A stretch of DNA of 64,000 nt from Paenibacillus alvei DSM 29 (GTDB taxonomy: Bacteria > Bacillota > Bacilli > Paenibacillales > Paenibacillaceae), in assembly GCF_000293805.1 (NCBI RefSeq), contig NZ_AMBZ01000004.1, positions 455,001-519,000 of the forward strand, written 5' to 3'. Below, in pieces: positions 37,616 to 47,230 of the stretch. A program made the translations under genes and the position numbers. Below the pieces are notes generated by a model. It worked only from the letters and a program-made list of their open reading frames with translations, did no database searches and was not told the origin of the DNA. Positions within the stretch are counted from its first letter, which is position 1. Every line of letters begins with the position of its first letter.

Positions 37616-39462
37616 ATGAACGGATATGGACTGATTCCTGATGAAGTTCGCGATGAAGTATTAAAGCGCAACGATATCGTCGATATAGTTGGACAATATG
37701 TCCATTTATCGAAGCACGGTAAATATTTGAAGGGGCTTTGTCCCTTTCATTCGGAGAAGACACCATCGTTCACGGTCACGCCGGAGAAGCAAATTTTCCA
37801 TTGTTACGGTTGCGGAAAGAGCGGGACGGCTATTCAATTTGTAATGGGGCTGGAAGGATACTCGTATCCGGAAGCCATTACGCATCTCGCCGAGTTAGCG
37901 GGCATTCCTGTTACATGGGGAAGCGGCGACTCGTATGCTGAACGCAATCCACGGAATGAAGCGAAGGATCGGCTGATTGAAGCACATGAGCTGACTGCGA
38001 AAATGTATCATTATATATTAATGAACACAACGGAAGGTCAGGAAGCGCTTCGCTATTTGCGTGAACGCGGCTTTAACGACAAGCTTATCGAACAGTTTCA
38101 GATTGGATACGCACCGCCAAATTGGGATATGATCGTGAAGTTTCTTACGAAACGGCAGTTCGACCTTGCTCTGGTGGAGAAGGGCGGTATCGTATCGGCT
38201 AGAACGAATGGAGAAGGGTATGTCGATCGTTTCCGTAACCGGGTCATGTTCCCGATATGGGATCGCCGGGGACGCATAGTAGGATTTGCAGGAAGGGTGC
38301 TTGACGGAAGTCAGCCGAAGTATTTGAACTCGCCGGAAACGATGCTATTCAACAAATCCAAGCTGCTGTACAATGTGCATCAGGCAAGACCGCATATTAA
38401 GCGCACTGGTGAAATTGTTCTGTTTGAAGGTTTTGCAGATGTCATACAGGCTTGGGAAGCTCAAGTGATGAATGGCGTTGCTACCATGGGTACTGCGTTG
38501 ACCTCCGATCATGTTCAATTGCTGAAGCAACTCGGAGACAGCGTTACGTTATGCTATGACGGCGATGATGCTGGACAAGCAGCTGCAATGAAATCCATAG
38601 CATTGTTAGAGGGAAGCGGCTTGCATGTAGCCGTTGCCATGCTGCCTGATCGAATGGATCCTGATGAATTCATCAAAGCGCATGGCGCAGAGCGGTTTAG
38701 GCATGCGATCATTGCATCGGCCGTTACTCCAACCAAATTCAAGCTTATATCTTTACGTCGAAATCATATACTGCTAGAAGATGATGGCAAACGACGATTC
38801 AAAGATGCTGCGCTGCGTGTTGTGGCGAAGGTTGAATCACCTGTTGAACGGGAGATGCACTTGAAGGAGATTGCTTCACTGCTTGAATTATCAGGGGATT
38901 CTGCGATCGCTTCTTTGAAGCAAGAATGTGCGAATATCCGCCAAAAGCTGCAAAAAAGAACGAAAACGGGGATAATCAAGACAATTGGTGGAATAATGTT
39001 AGGAATGATAAGCAAGTTATCTCCCCGCCCGTGTTGCGTCCAGCATACGTATATGCAGAACGCAGCTTGCTGGCGCTGATGTTCCAGGATGTCGAAGTTT
39101 CCAACTATGTGGAGCGGAATCTTGGCGAGCAATTCAATGTAGATGATCATGCGGCTCTTGCCGCTTATCTATATGCTTATTACGCGCAAGGCAAGGAGCC
39201 TGATTTCAGTTGTTATTTGGCAACTCTGCAGGATGACCGACTAGAGAAGACGGCTGCATCCATATCAATGGCCGAAGTGCCGCTGCGATATGACACCGCC
39301 CTATTAGACGATTATATTGGTCAAATCTTGAAAGTGCCTCGGCATCGTGAAATTGAGCGTAAAAAGGAAGAAATGGTGCAGGCGGAGCGTACAGGAGACA
39401 TATTGCGTGCCGCGCAAATTGCACAAGAAATTATAGCCCTAGAGCAACAACTGAAGCGGTAG
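37616..39462 (+). pseudogene. dnaG: DNA primase DnaG, frame broken by one missing base
   Basis: DnaG makes the RNA primers of replication and is essential. From ATG 37616 (GAAGGTGA upstream) come the zinc-binding domain (CPFHSEKTPSFTVTPEKQIFHCYGCGKSG), the TOPRIM core (FEGFADVIQAWEA, CYDGDDAGQAA) and the start of the linker. At the A6 run 38952-38957 the frame changes, and the helicase-binding C-terminal domain (AYVYAERSLLALMFQD, ending IIALEQQLKR) reads to 39462. One added A yields 615 residues. An essential gene cannot be broken in a living strain, so this is the strongest sign of base-calling error. Programmed slippage at A6G is the alternative, but the reading phase is not the classic A-AAA-AAG. 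Confidence 0.95.
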
Positions 39463-39497
39463 TAAGCAGAAGTTTCTAGGGAGGAGGGAGTCGGAAA

Positions 39498-40628
39498 ATG
39501 GCGAATGATCAACATACTGGACTAGATGCCGAAGCAGCGTTAGAACATGTGAAGGATCAATTGATTGAGCTCGGTAAAAAGCGCGGTTCGCTTAGCTATA
39601 AAGATATTACTGAAAAGTTATCGACGTTCGATCAAGACCCGGAGCAGATGGATGAGTTCTACGAGCAGCTATCTGATTTGGGTATTGAAGTGGTAAATGA
39701 AACGGAAGATGGAATGGGCAATCGCAATAGTGGTGATCGGGAGAGTGGGGATCACGACGATTTCCATTTCGATGATGACTTATCGCTGCCACCGGGGATT
39801 AAAATTAATGACCCGGTTCGGATGTACTTAAAAGAGATCGGCCGTGTTCCGCTCTTGTCGGCAGAAGAAGAGATCGAACTTGCGAAGCGAATCGAGCAGG
39901 GGGACGAAGAAGCGAAGAAGCGCTTGACAGAAGCGAATTTGCGACTTGTGGTCAGCATTGCGAAGCGTTATGTAGGACGTGGGATGCTCTTCCTTGATTT
40001 GATTCAAGAAGGCAATATGGGTTTGATCAAGGCTGTTGAGAAATTCGATCACAGCAAAGGATACAAATTTAGTACGTATGCTACTTGGTGGATCCGTCAA
40101 GCGATTACGAGAGCGATTGCCGATCAGGCACGCACAATTCGTATACCGGTTCACATGGTAGAGACAATTAATAAATTGGTTCGTGTATCCCGTCAACTGC
40201 TTCAAGAGCTTGGGCGCGAACCAACGCCGGAAGAAATTGCGGCTGAGATGGAACTCAGTGTTGAGAAAGTACGCGAAATTATGAAGATTGCCCAGGAACC
40301 GGTATCGTTGGAAACGCCAATTGGGGAAGAAGACGATTCTCACTTGGGAGATTTCATTGAGGATCAAGAAGCACTGGCACCTGCTGATGCAGCAGCGTAT
40401 GAGCTGTTGAAGGAGCAACTGGAGGATGTGCTTGACACATTGACAGAACGTGAAGAGAATGTGCTTCGTTTGCGCTTTGGTCTCGATGACGGCCGTACAC
40501 GTACCTTGGAAGAGGTAGGTAAAGTATTCGGAGTCACACGCGAACGGATTCGCCAAATTGAAGCGAAAGCACTTCGTAAATTGCGTCATCCAAGCCGCAG
40601 CAAGCGACTGAAAGATTTTCTTGAATAG
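39498..40628 (+). CDS. rpoD: RNA polymerase sigma factor RpoD/SigA
   Basis: The vegetative sigma factor, 376 residues, normal for Bacilli. An acidic region 1.1 at the N-terminus is followed by [29 protein letters not shown] (region 1.2). Region 2 has [28 protein letters not shown] and the -10-recognising [17 protein letters not shown]. Region 4 has the helix-turn-helix [33 protein letters not shown] 39498 follows GGGAGGAGGG. It lies 35 bases after dnaG, keeping the dnaG-rpoD pair of the macromolecular synthesis operon. A terminator follows at once. Confidence 0.98.
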   Translation: MANDQHTGLDAEAALEHVKDQLIELGKKRGSLSYKDITEKLSTFDQDPEQMDEFYEQLSDLGIEVVNETEDGMGNRNSGDRESGDHDDFHFDDDLSLPPGIKINDPVRMYLKEIGRVPLLSAEEEIELAKRIEQGDEEAKKRLTEANLRLVVSIAKRYVGRGMLFLDLIQEGNMGLIKAVEKFDHSKGYKFSTYATWWIRQAITRAIADQARTIRIPVHMVETINKLVRVSRQLLQELGREPTPEEIAAEMELSVEKVREIMKIAQEPVSLETPIGEEDDSHLGDFIEDQEALAPADAAAYELLKEQLEDVLDTLTEREENVLRLRFGLDDGRTRTLEEVGKVFGVTRERIRQIEAKALRKLRHPSRSKRLKDFLE

Positions 40629-40640
40629 TGGCTAACGACG

Positions 40641-40678
40641 AGACCTTCTTGTGCGCGTATGCGTGGGGAAGGTCTTTT
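40641..40678 (+). terminator. intrinsic terminator after rpoD
   Basis: AGACCTTC (40641-40648) pairs with GAAGGTCT (40668-40675), then TTT. It stands 12 bases after the rpoD stop and shows that the next gene does not start at the in-frame GTG at 40628. Confidence 0.85.
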
Positions 40679-40720
40679 GTTGCCATGAAGGCATCAATTA
40701 CGGGAGGCGTGACAAGCCGC

Positions 40721-41637
40721 ATGGATCAGAAGCAGCGACAATGGATGTCACACGAGATTGCCCGCTGGCGGGAAAATCGACTATTGCCGGAACGTTATTG
40801 CGAGTTCCTTGCTCGATTGTACCAGCTGCCAGAAGAAACGATAGCACCTGAAAAATCCGGAAATACCGCTTCCGAAGTAGGCGTTTCAGCTTGGCTGAAC
40901 AGCCTTTCTGCCGTAAAATGGATGGCGTTATTTTCATTTCTGGCTTGTTCTGTACTGTTGGATTTTATTTTACCGCTTTTGACTTTCCAATGCAAATTGG
41001 GGCAGTAGCCGCTTTTATCGTTCTTGGTTATGGGCTTGCTGTTTACAAATCAAAGTATGCGGAAAAGAAAAGCAAACTTCAAGCAGCGATATGTGCATGC
41101 CTTGGCAATGCTGCCGGTATACTCGGCTCATTAGCAATACTCATCCTACATGAATGGATGCTATGGTGGAGCTTAGCATTGTGGTTGATCGGAGCCGGAC
41201 TTTTGTGGCTGATCACAGGCTTGCTTCTGCGCCGAAGCGGGATACAGGGATTTGGCTGGCTTACGCTGGCGATTGCCTATGCGATAATCCTTGATTCCAT
41301 TGGCGGCGAACTCACGCTGATTAATATGCAATGGTTGTGGCTGCCTGAGAGTTTATTATTCATATGGCTGGCTTGGGTACTGCATCATCGATCTCATTCA
41401 GCTTCAGCGGCTCTGCTTCTTGCCTCTGTTATCACTTGGCATATGCCAGAGGTGGCTTGGTTAGGCAGACATATTGCGCTCAAGCTAAATCCAGGCGATG
41501 AAGTCTTATTATTTATGCTAACGAAGCTTTTTATTATGTTCTACATGGGATATTACTTTAGAAAAAAGTGGGTGAAGTGGATACGTGAACATCAAACTGT
41601 CCAAACGATTACAATGGATCGCGGATTGGGTGCCTGA
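40721..41637 (+). pseudogene. hypothetical multi-pass membrane protein, frame broken by one missing base
   Basis: From ATG 40721 (GGGAGG upstream, spacing about 13) the protein begins MDQKQRQWMSHEIARWRENRLLPERYCEFLARLYQL, a soluble segment, then VKWMALFSFLACSVLLDFILP. This frame ends at 41008. The frame one base off continues DFPMQIGAVAAFIVLGYGLAVYKSK with six or so further TM helices to 41637. A missing T in the T4 run 40977-40980 joins them into 305 residues. The exact site within 40920-40980 is uncertain because both frames are hydrophobic there. The N-terminal pattern is one I associate with uncharacterised Paenibacillus membrane proteins next to rpoD. No function assigned; the gene occupies the place of cccA. 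Confidence 0.65.
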
Positions 41638-42358
41638 GGGCAGCAAGCTTGCAGATATTGGTTCTGACCATGCGCTGCTTCCATCGTATTTAGCAAAGGA
41701 AGGCAAGATTTCGTATGGGGTTGCTGGTGAAGTGAATCAAGGGCCTTATGAAGCGGCAAGACGTCAAGTGTTGGGGTCACGCTTGGAGCATATTGTTCAA
41801 GTTCGGCTAGGAGATGGCCTTGCCGTTTTGGAGCCTAACGAGGTAGACTGTATTTCCATTGCTGGAATGGGCGGCAGTCTTATTGTCAGTATTTTATCAG
41901 CGCAGCCTGATAAGTTGGAGGGGGTTAAGCGGCTCATCCTTCAACCGAATGTAGGAGAAGATACAGTTCGCCGTTGGCTTCGCAAGGAAGGCTGGAATCT
42001 GCTTAAGGAGCATATTTTAGAGGAAGACGGCAAGATTTATGAAGTGCTGCTCGCGGAGCGGCAGCCAGACGCAGAAGCAGTGGAGGCTTATAATGCTCGA
42101 CTGTACGAAGCTCGTACTCTTTCGTGCGGGCTGCCGTTGACTGAGGAATGGCTGCTTCAATTCGGCCCGCTGTTGTCACAAGCTCCTACAGAAGTATTCT
42201 TTGAGAAGTGGAAGCGCGAAGTAGGAAAACGAGAGCGTGTGTTGCGTACAATGGAACAGGCTGAGAGTGAAGAGGCAATGCAGCGCCGTGAAGTTTTCAT
42301 GCAGAATAAGGCGGAATTGGAGGCGATTATCGAATGTTTGCGAAAGGTTCAACGATAA
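41585..42358 (+). CDS. trmK: tRNA (adenine(22)-N(1))-methyltransferase TrmK
   Basis: TrmK makes m1A22 in tRNA. It is 257 residues with an N-terminal Rossmann core, KLADIGSDHALLPSYLA (motif I, about 20-36), GDGLAVLEPNEVDCISIAGMGG, and a C-terminal coiled coil (ETV..KWKREVGKRERVLRTMEQ region). The start is GTG 41585. It overlaps the preceding membrane protein gene by 53 bases and the following nif3 gene by 25, so translation is coupled. This order is the same as B. subtilis yqfN-yqfO. Confidence 0.93.
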   Translation: MNIKLSKRLQWIADWVPEGSKLADIGSDHALLPSYLAKEGKISYGVAGEVNQGPYEAARRQVLGSRLEHIVQVRLGDGLAVLEPNEVDCISIAGMGGSLIVSILSAQPDKLEGVKRLILQPNVGEDTVRRWLRKEGWNLLKEHILEEDGKIYEVLLAERQPDAEAVEAYNARLYEARTLSCGLPLTEEWLLQFGPLLSQAPTEVFFEKWKREVGKRERVLRTMEQAESEEAMQRREVFMQNKAELEAIIECLRKVQR

Positions 42359-43449
42359 TTCAATGGATGGAGCAGCTTGCGCCTAAGTCATTGGCAGTCC
42401 CAGACGACCGGATTGGGCTTCAATTAGGGTCACTGAATAAGGAAGTGGCCAAGGTGCTCGTCGCTCTTGATGTGAACGAAGAGGTCGTCGAAGAGGCGAT
42501 TGCCCAGGAGGCAAATCTTATTATCGCACACCATGCGATTATTTTCCGACCACTGAAGCATTTGCAGACAGATACTCCTGCAGGTCGACTGTATGAAAAA
42601 CTGATTAAGCATGATATCGCGGTATATATCTCCCATACGAATTATGATGTTGCTGTAGGCGGAATGAACGATTTGATGGCAGAGCGTCTTCAACTGACTA
42701 ATGTGCGCGTGCTTGAAACATTACACCAGGAGCAGCTTCATAAGCTGGTTGTATTTGTGCCGCAGACACATGCCGAGGACGTGCGTGCAGCGGTATTGAA
42801 TGCAGGTGCAGGACATATCGGTAATTACAGTCATTGCAGCTTCAACAGTGAAGGCTTCGGTACTTTCAAGCCAGGCGACAACACAAATCCGCATGTCGGA
42901 CAAGCCGGCAAGTTGGAAACAGTGCCAGAGGTGCGCGTGGAAACAATAGTACCGAAGTCGATTCGCAGCCGTGTGCTTCAAGCGATGTTCAAGGCACATC
43001 CTTATGAGGAAGTCGCGTATGATCTATATCCTGTAGATATTCAAGGGACGGAATACGGTCTGGGAAGAGTGGGCAAGCTTGCAGAGGGAGTAACGCTTCG
43101 TGAATTGTCCGAGCAAGTGAAGACCAGCTTCGAAGTATCCAATGTACGTGTGGTTGGCGAGCTGGATCGACCTGTGCGCAAGGTTGCCGTTCTAGGTGGT
43201 TCCGGGGCTAGATATATTCACCATGCACTGTTCCATGGGGCAGATGTACTTGTAACGGGAGATGTTGATTATCATACGGCTCACGATGCACTTGCAGCAG
43301 GACTTGCTATTATCGATCCAGGGCATAATGCAGAAAAGATGATGAAACAGGACGTCGCAGCACGGTTGCAGAAGGCGGCATCAGATAAGGGTGCATCAAC
43401 ACAGTTCATAGCTTCTTCCTTAAATACCGAGCCATTTCAGTTTTTGTAA
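42334..43449 (+). CDS. Nif3-like dinuclear metal center hexameric protein (YqfO)
   Basis: NIF3 family, 371 residues. The two NIF3 halves (IIAHHAIIFRPLKHL, NYDVAVGGMNDLMAERL; then GDVDYHTAHDALAAGLAIIDPGHNAEK) carry the histidines that hold a dinuclear metal site. Between them, about residues 125-240, is the PII-like insert typical of Gram-positive members (LVVFVPQTHAEDVRAAVLNAGAG, AHPYEEVAYDLYP). Some relatives act as GTP cyclohydrolase I type 2, but that is not settled. ATG 42334 follows GGAGGCG inside trmK. Confidence 0.92.
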   Translation: MFAKGSTIIQWMEQLAPKSLAVPDDRIGLQLGSLNKEVAKVLVALDVNEEVVEEAIAQEANLIIAHHAIIFRPLKHLQTDTPAGRLYEKLIKHDIAVYISHTNYDVAVGGMNDLMAERLQLTNVRVLETLHQEQLHKLVVFVPQTHAEDVRAAVLNAGAGHIGNYSHCSFNSEGFGTFKPGDNTNPHVGQAGKLETVPEVRVETIVPKSIRSRVLQAMFKAHPYEEVAYDLYPVDIQGTEYGLGRVGKLAEGVTLRELSEQVKTSFEVSNVRVVGELDRPVRKVAVLGGSGARYIHHALFHGADVLVTGDVDYHTAHDALAAGLAIIDPGHNAEKMMKQDVAARLQKAASDKGASTQFIASSLNTEPFQFL

Positions 43450-43459
43450 AAGTTGACGG

Positions 43460-43488
43460 TTGAGTTTCTTGTGTGAAACTAGTATACT
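43460..43488 (+). promoter_or_regulatory. SigA promoter of rnpB
   Basis: TTGAGT (43460-43465) and TATACT (43483-43488) are separated by 17 bases. Transcription would start near 43495, at the 5' end of the RNase P RNA. Confidence 0.75.
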
Positions 43489-43500
43489 AACGAATGTTGA

Positions 43501-43900
43501 CGGAAAGTTTGACAGACAATCGCTGGTGACTTGGTCACGAGAGGAAAGTCCGGGCTCCATAGGGCAGGGTGCTGGATAATGTCCAGTCAGCGCGAGCTGA
43601 AGGATAGTGCCACAGAAATGGACCGCCGATGGCTGCTTCGGCAGCACAGGCAAGGGTGGAACCGTGGTGTAAGAGACCACGAGGAGCGTTGGTGACTTCG
43701 TTCCTGGTAAACCCCATCTGGAGCAAGACCTAATGAGATGCATGCCCGCAAGGGCAGCCTTAGCCCGAGGTGCGTCTGGGTTGGTCGCTTGAACCGTGCA
43801 GCAATGTACGGTCTAGATAGATGATTGTCACTTCGTAGTGGAAGGGTAGCTCCCGTAATACCACGATCAGTACAGAACCCGGCTTACGGCAAACTTTCCG
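43501..43900 (+). ncRNA. rnpB: RNase P RNA, apparently class A
   Basis: Catalytic RNA of RNase P, about 400 nt. The ends pair as P1: CGGAAAGTTTG (43501-43511) with CAAACTTTCCG (43890-43900). Universal blocks are present: GAGAGGAAAGTCCGGGCTCC (P4 and neighbours), GGTAAACCCCA with GGAGCAAGACC (L15), GATAGATGATTG, and ACAGAACCCGGCTTACGG at the 3' side. ACCGCCGATGGC, AAGGGTGGAACCGTGG and the order of elements follow the E. coli-type (class A) plan rather than the B. subtilis class B plan. Confidence 0.95.
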
Positions 43901-44013
43901 GAGCTGCAACATTTTTTCTTGTTCGATAACTTGATCTGGATAGGATGAAGTTTCGAGTATCAAACTATAGCTTGTATTTATGTTAACGCACAGCTTCTAT
44001 ACAAGGATAAAGT

Positions 44014-44045
44014 AACCCCCGCAGGAATACCCTGCGGGGGTTTTT
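44014..44045. terminator. bidirectional intrinsic terminator
   Basis: CCCCCGCAGG (44016-44025) pairs perfectly with CCTGCGGGGG (44031-44040) around AATAC, followed by TTTTT. It lies between rnpB and the convergent protease gene; the minus-strand side (GGTTACTTT) is weaker. Confidence 0.92.
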
Positions 44046-44116
44046 GATTGTCTCTTGTCGCCATGCATACAATTTTGTTGGCTTCAAGCATTGGCAGCCT
44101 GCATATCATCAATAGA

Positions 44117-46071
44117 TTACCGCTGAGAAGCAGGCAGCATGGAGGATGGTGGAGAAGGATGCTGTACATATTGAGCAATTGTACGCTTGATCTCGCGAGC
44201 AATATTTTGCGGGAGCAGCGACAAAGATGTAGTACCTTGTTCTGCAAGGGAAAGTGCCTGAGCGACATCAATCTCGCCATAGCCATAATAGATATCTTTG
44301 CCAGGTGTTCCTAAATCAATGACGCTTTGCCGCATAATATCATACACTTCCGTATTTTTGAGCGAAGGGTTGACAGAGCGAATAAGTGCAGCAAGTGCAG
44401 ATACATGTGGACAAGCCATTGAAGTACCAGACAATGCCGCATACTGATTGTTCGGATAAGTGCTCGCTATGGACTCCCCTGGTGCTACAACATCGACATA
44501 ATTGCCGTAGTTGGAGAAGGAGGCACGCTTCTGATTTGCATCTGTCGCTGACACAGCAAATACTTCTGGATAAGCGGCAGGGTATCCAGGGCGTCGCGTA
44601 TTATCATTGCCGGTAGCAGCAATAAGCACGACATCGCGGTCAAAGGCATATTTGACAGCATCATGCAAAAATGCGCCGTCGACATAGTTGCCCAAACTTA
44701 AATTGATAACCTTAGCCCCGTTATCGGTTGCCCAAATAATGCCCTCAGCAACGGAATAGGATGTACCTGATCCATTATTATCCAGCGCTTTGACCGGCAA
44801 GATCGGATTGTACCAAGTCATGCCGGCAATGCCCTCGCCATTATTGACCTGAGCGCCGATTATGCCAGCAACATGTGTGCCATGACCTACCTCATCTTTT
44901 GGAGGCTGATTTTTATCAAAGACGTTGTAGCCATTCAGCAGTTTGCCTTGTAAATCACGATGACCGGCATCAACGCCAGTATCGACAACTGCAACAATAA
45001 CATCTTTTGCCCCCTTGCTCGTCATCCATCCCCGGTTCGTATGGATATTCGGCAAGTTCCATTGATAGGCCTTATACAGGGCGTCATTCGGCTCCTCGCC
45101 AGCATCCCCTTGTGTTGTGTCGTTTAAAGCTTTAGGTCGAGCCTGAGTAGAAGGCACTGCTGGAACGGGTACTGGTTTTTCGTTTGTCATATAAAGGAAA
45201 TGCGGTTCGCTGTATATCGGGTTAAATTGCTTGAAATAGGAGCTTAACTGTTCCACGCTCATCTTGTGAGAACGGAAAACATACGTATATCCAAGCTTGC
45301 GCGGATGCGCGCAGCCCGTATCCCGCATCATTCGCTGCAGTTGAATGGGATCCGGGTCGGAACGAAAGCGTACGACGATCTCGTTTTCATAATAATGGCT
45401 TGTGCCGGCATTATCTTCTCCGTCTTTGACCTTAACGTCTGACATCGAATTTGAATCCACAGACTTTACGCGATATTTGGATTCTGGCGGGTAAGGGACA
45501 AGCCGTAGATTTTTTTGCTGATGCTTGCGCACTGTCTGAATGACATCTTGGTTCACAATCGCTACAATCCCGTGCTGTGACTGTGGAGATGCGATGCCGA
45601 TGACCATATGGCTTTTCCCTTTGACAAGCACTTCAGGAGAAGTATAGGATTGTTGCTTCATCACGTTCATTGTGGCGGTTCGAACATAGCTGGACAACTG
45701 CTTATTCGCTTCCCAACGCTCATCCTTTGGAAGGCTTCCCTTTTCCCAGGCAGTCGTACCTCCCTCTACCCACTTCATATACACAAAATGGGGATGGGAT
45801 TTCATAAATTGCTGAACGGTTTCTTGTTTTTGAGCTGAAGTCCCATTTCTCCAATTAGCAAGGGCATCTTCCAGATCGCGTCTGGAATCAATGGCGAACA
45901 TGCGGCTTGTACGGGTAACATCCTGATGCAGAATTTGTTTTTTATGCTCTCCTCGTGCGCGGCAGTTGTCATTCCTTTCGGCTCGGGATGACGATCAGGC
46001 GCCCACAATAATGGAATTACAAGTACGGCTGCACAAAGAGCAACTATTCCAACTACATATCGTCGCTGCAT
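44117..46071 (-). pseudogene. S8 family subtilisin-like serine protease, frame broken by one missing base
   Basis: An exported protease. ATG 46071 (GAGGAGGAAAG upstream) opens a signal/TM segment, RRYVVGIVALCAAVLVIPLLW, and reads to the T6 run on the plus strand at 45938-45943. Past it another frame holds the remainder, beginning near QDVTRTSRMFAIDSRRDLEDAL, to the stop at 44117. One added base gives 651 residues. The peptidase domain has the triad Asp in VVDTGVDAGH, His in GHGTHVAGIIG and Ser in LSGTSMACPHVSALAAL. The roughly 300 residues before it form a long prodomain of unclear fold. Both halves are intact, so an error is likelier than decay. Role unknown; it stands alone. Confidence 0.9.
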
Positions 46072-46118
46072 TCCAACTTTCCTCCTCTAAGCGTTCCTAT
46101 CTCCGCGTCCTTCCTCGT

Positions 46119-46157
46119 GATATCGTGACCCAGCAAGCTGGAGATATCGTGACGTGA
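46119..46157. repeat. short direct repeat upstream of the S8 protease and ypuI
   Basis: GATATCGTGAC occurs at 46119-46129 and 46143-46153, 24 bases apart, and CGTGA occurs four times in 46116-46157. It lies in the 260-base divergent gap and could be an operator. That gap otherwise holds only a weak short ORF. Confidence 0.4.
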
Positions 46158-46263
46158 ACAGACTTGGTTATAGGTTGAGAATCAGGGTACGAATTTATTC
46201 GGAGCGAGGCGGAAAATGATACCCATCATGATCGGATTGTGGTAGGATGGAGGGGAAATGAAA

Positions 46264-46350
46264 ATGATTCCAAATCGGATGCAAGATATTTTGAAATGTC
46301 GAATGGACAAATGGGGTAAGGGGGAGCTTTCATGCCAGCATCCAATGTAA
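46264..46350 (+). CDS. possible 28-residue leader ORF before ypuI
   Basis: ATG 46264 has an excellent ribosome site (GGAGGGG, spacing 8) and opens a 28-codon frame (MIPNRMQDILKCRMDKWGKG...) that ends 19 bases inside ypuI. The peptide resembles nothing I know. It may couple translation to ypuI or be chance. Confidence 0.25.
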   Translation: MIPNRMQDILKCRMDKWGKGELSCQHPM

Positions 46351-46832
46351 AGCATCTATGTGAGGTTTCTAAGGACAATTTGAAGGAAGCTATCGATAAG
46401 CTTGAAGCATTTTTAAATGAGTATTCGCTAACTGCGCTTGTTCAAGGGAATGAAGATGAGGAGACGGTTAGCTTCTATAAAGGATTCCTGACGGATATGA
46501 GACATTTGCTTGTATTTGCGGAGGAGAGCTATGAAAGACTAGGCGTTGCATTAAGAAGAGCAACCTTCGATACTGCATTTTCGGAGCGCTGCTTGTACGA
46601 AGTGTACCATCACTGCGTGAATGCCTTCTTTTACCCGAAGAATGAGTGCTATTCCGAGGATGGACGCTATGCGTACACTGGTCAGGATGCGATCCGCTTC
46701 CGGAAAAAGCCAGTTAGAGCAGCACGAGATATCGTCCTGTCCATCGTTAAGATCTTTGAAGAGCTTCGCGATGAGCTAACTTATTATGAAAGCGATTATT
46801 TAACCCAGCGCCGCATGCAAGGAACGAAGTAA
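46332..46832 (+). CDS. YpuI family protein (DUF3907)
   Basis: A 166-residue soluble, largely helical protein. The segment CLYEVYHHCVNAFFYPKNECYSEDGRYAYTGQDAIRF, and the ending LRDELTYYESDYLTQ, resemble B. subtilis YpuI (YNIYHQC..EFFSPKN, SRSAYTG, REELEYYETDYRT). The function of YpuI is unknown. The ATG follows AAGGGGGAG. A terminator follows, so it is a single-gene unit or ends a short one. Confidence 0.78.
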   Translation: MPASNVKHLCEVSKDNLKEAIDKLEAFLNEYSLTALVQGNEDEETVSFYKGFLTDMRHLLVFAEESYERLGVALRRATFDTAFSERCLYEVYHHCVNAFFYPKNECYSEDGRYAYTGQDAIRFRKKPVRAARDIVLSIVKIFEELRDELTYYESDYLTQRRMQGTK

Positions 46833-46872
46833 TTCCGCTGATCTCGCTTGTTGCATTTTATCCCAAATAAGA

Positions 46873-46913
46873 AAAAAGAGGACGTTCCGTAAATGCCACG
46901 GAGCGTCCTTTTT
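46873..46913 (+). terminator. intrinsic terminator after ypuI
   Basis: AGGACGTTCCGT (46879-46890) pairs with ACGGAGCGTCCT (46898-46909), one mismatch, followed by TTTTT and preceded by AAAAAA. Confidence 0.9.
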
Positions 46914-46987
46914 CGTTAGAACATGGCAGGAGTAGGGCAGGATATGACATCATCAACAGGGCATCCTGTTAAACGGAGGTGATGGAA

Positions 46988-47200
46988 ATGAGTGAAAAGC
47001 CGGTAGTTCGCTGCAGTGTATCCAACTGTAAATTTTGGGGGGATTTCCGCTGTCAAGCTTCGGAGATTATGATTGACATTGATGCTCATGCCAATGTGAA
47101 GGCGAATTCAGAATTTGCTGACGAAACGTTCATTGAAGATCATAAGGATAAAGCAGCTAAGTCTTCTTCCACATGCTGCCAGACGTTCGAGCCGAAATGA
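46988..47200 (+). CDS. DUF1540 domain-containing protein
   Basis: A 70-residue cysteine-rich protein. It starts SEKPVVRCSVSNCKFWGDFRCQASEIMIDIDAH and ends STCCQTFEPK. The four-cysteine C-x4-C-x6-C ... CC pattern is that of DUF1540, small presumed metal-binding proteins common in spore formers. I start at ATG 46988, 8 bases after GGAGG (46975-46979); the GTG at 46979 and ATG at 46982 are too close to that site. Function unknown. Confidence 0.88.
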   Translation: MSEKPVVRCSVSNCKFWGDFRCQASEIMIDIDAHANVKANSEFADETFIEDHKDKAAKSSSTCCQTFEPK

Positions 47201-47230
47201 TCTCGTACAGGGAGCTAGGAGTGTGGTGTG

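Noticed and set aside
40628-40720. GTG start at 40628 extending the membrane protein gene upstream
   Set aside because: The extension covers the rpoD terminator; ATG 40721 has a ribosome site and a better N-terminus.
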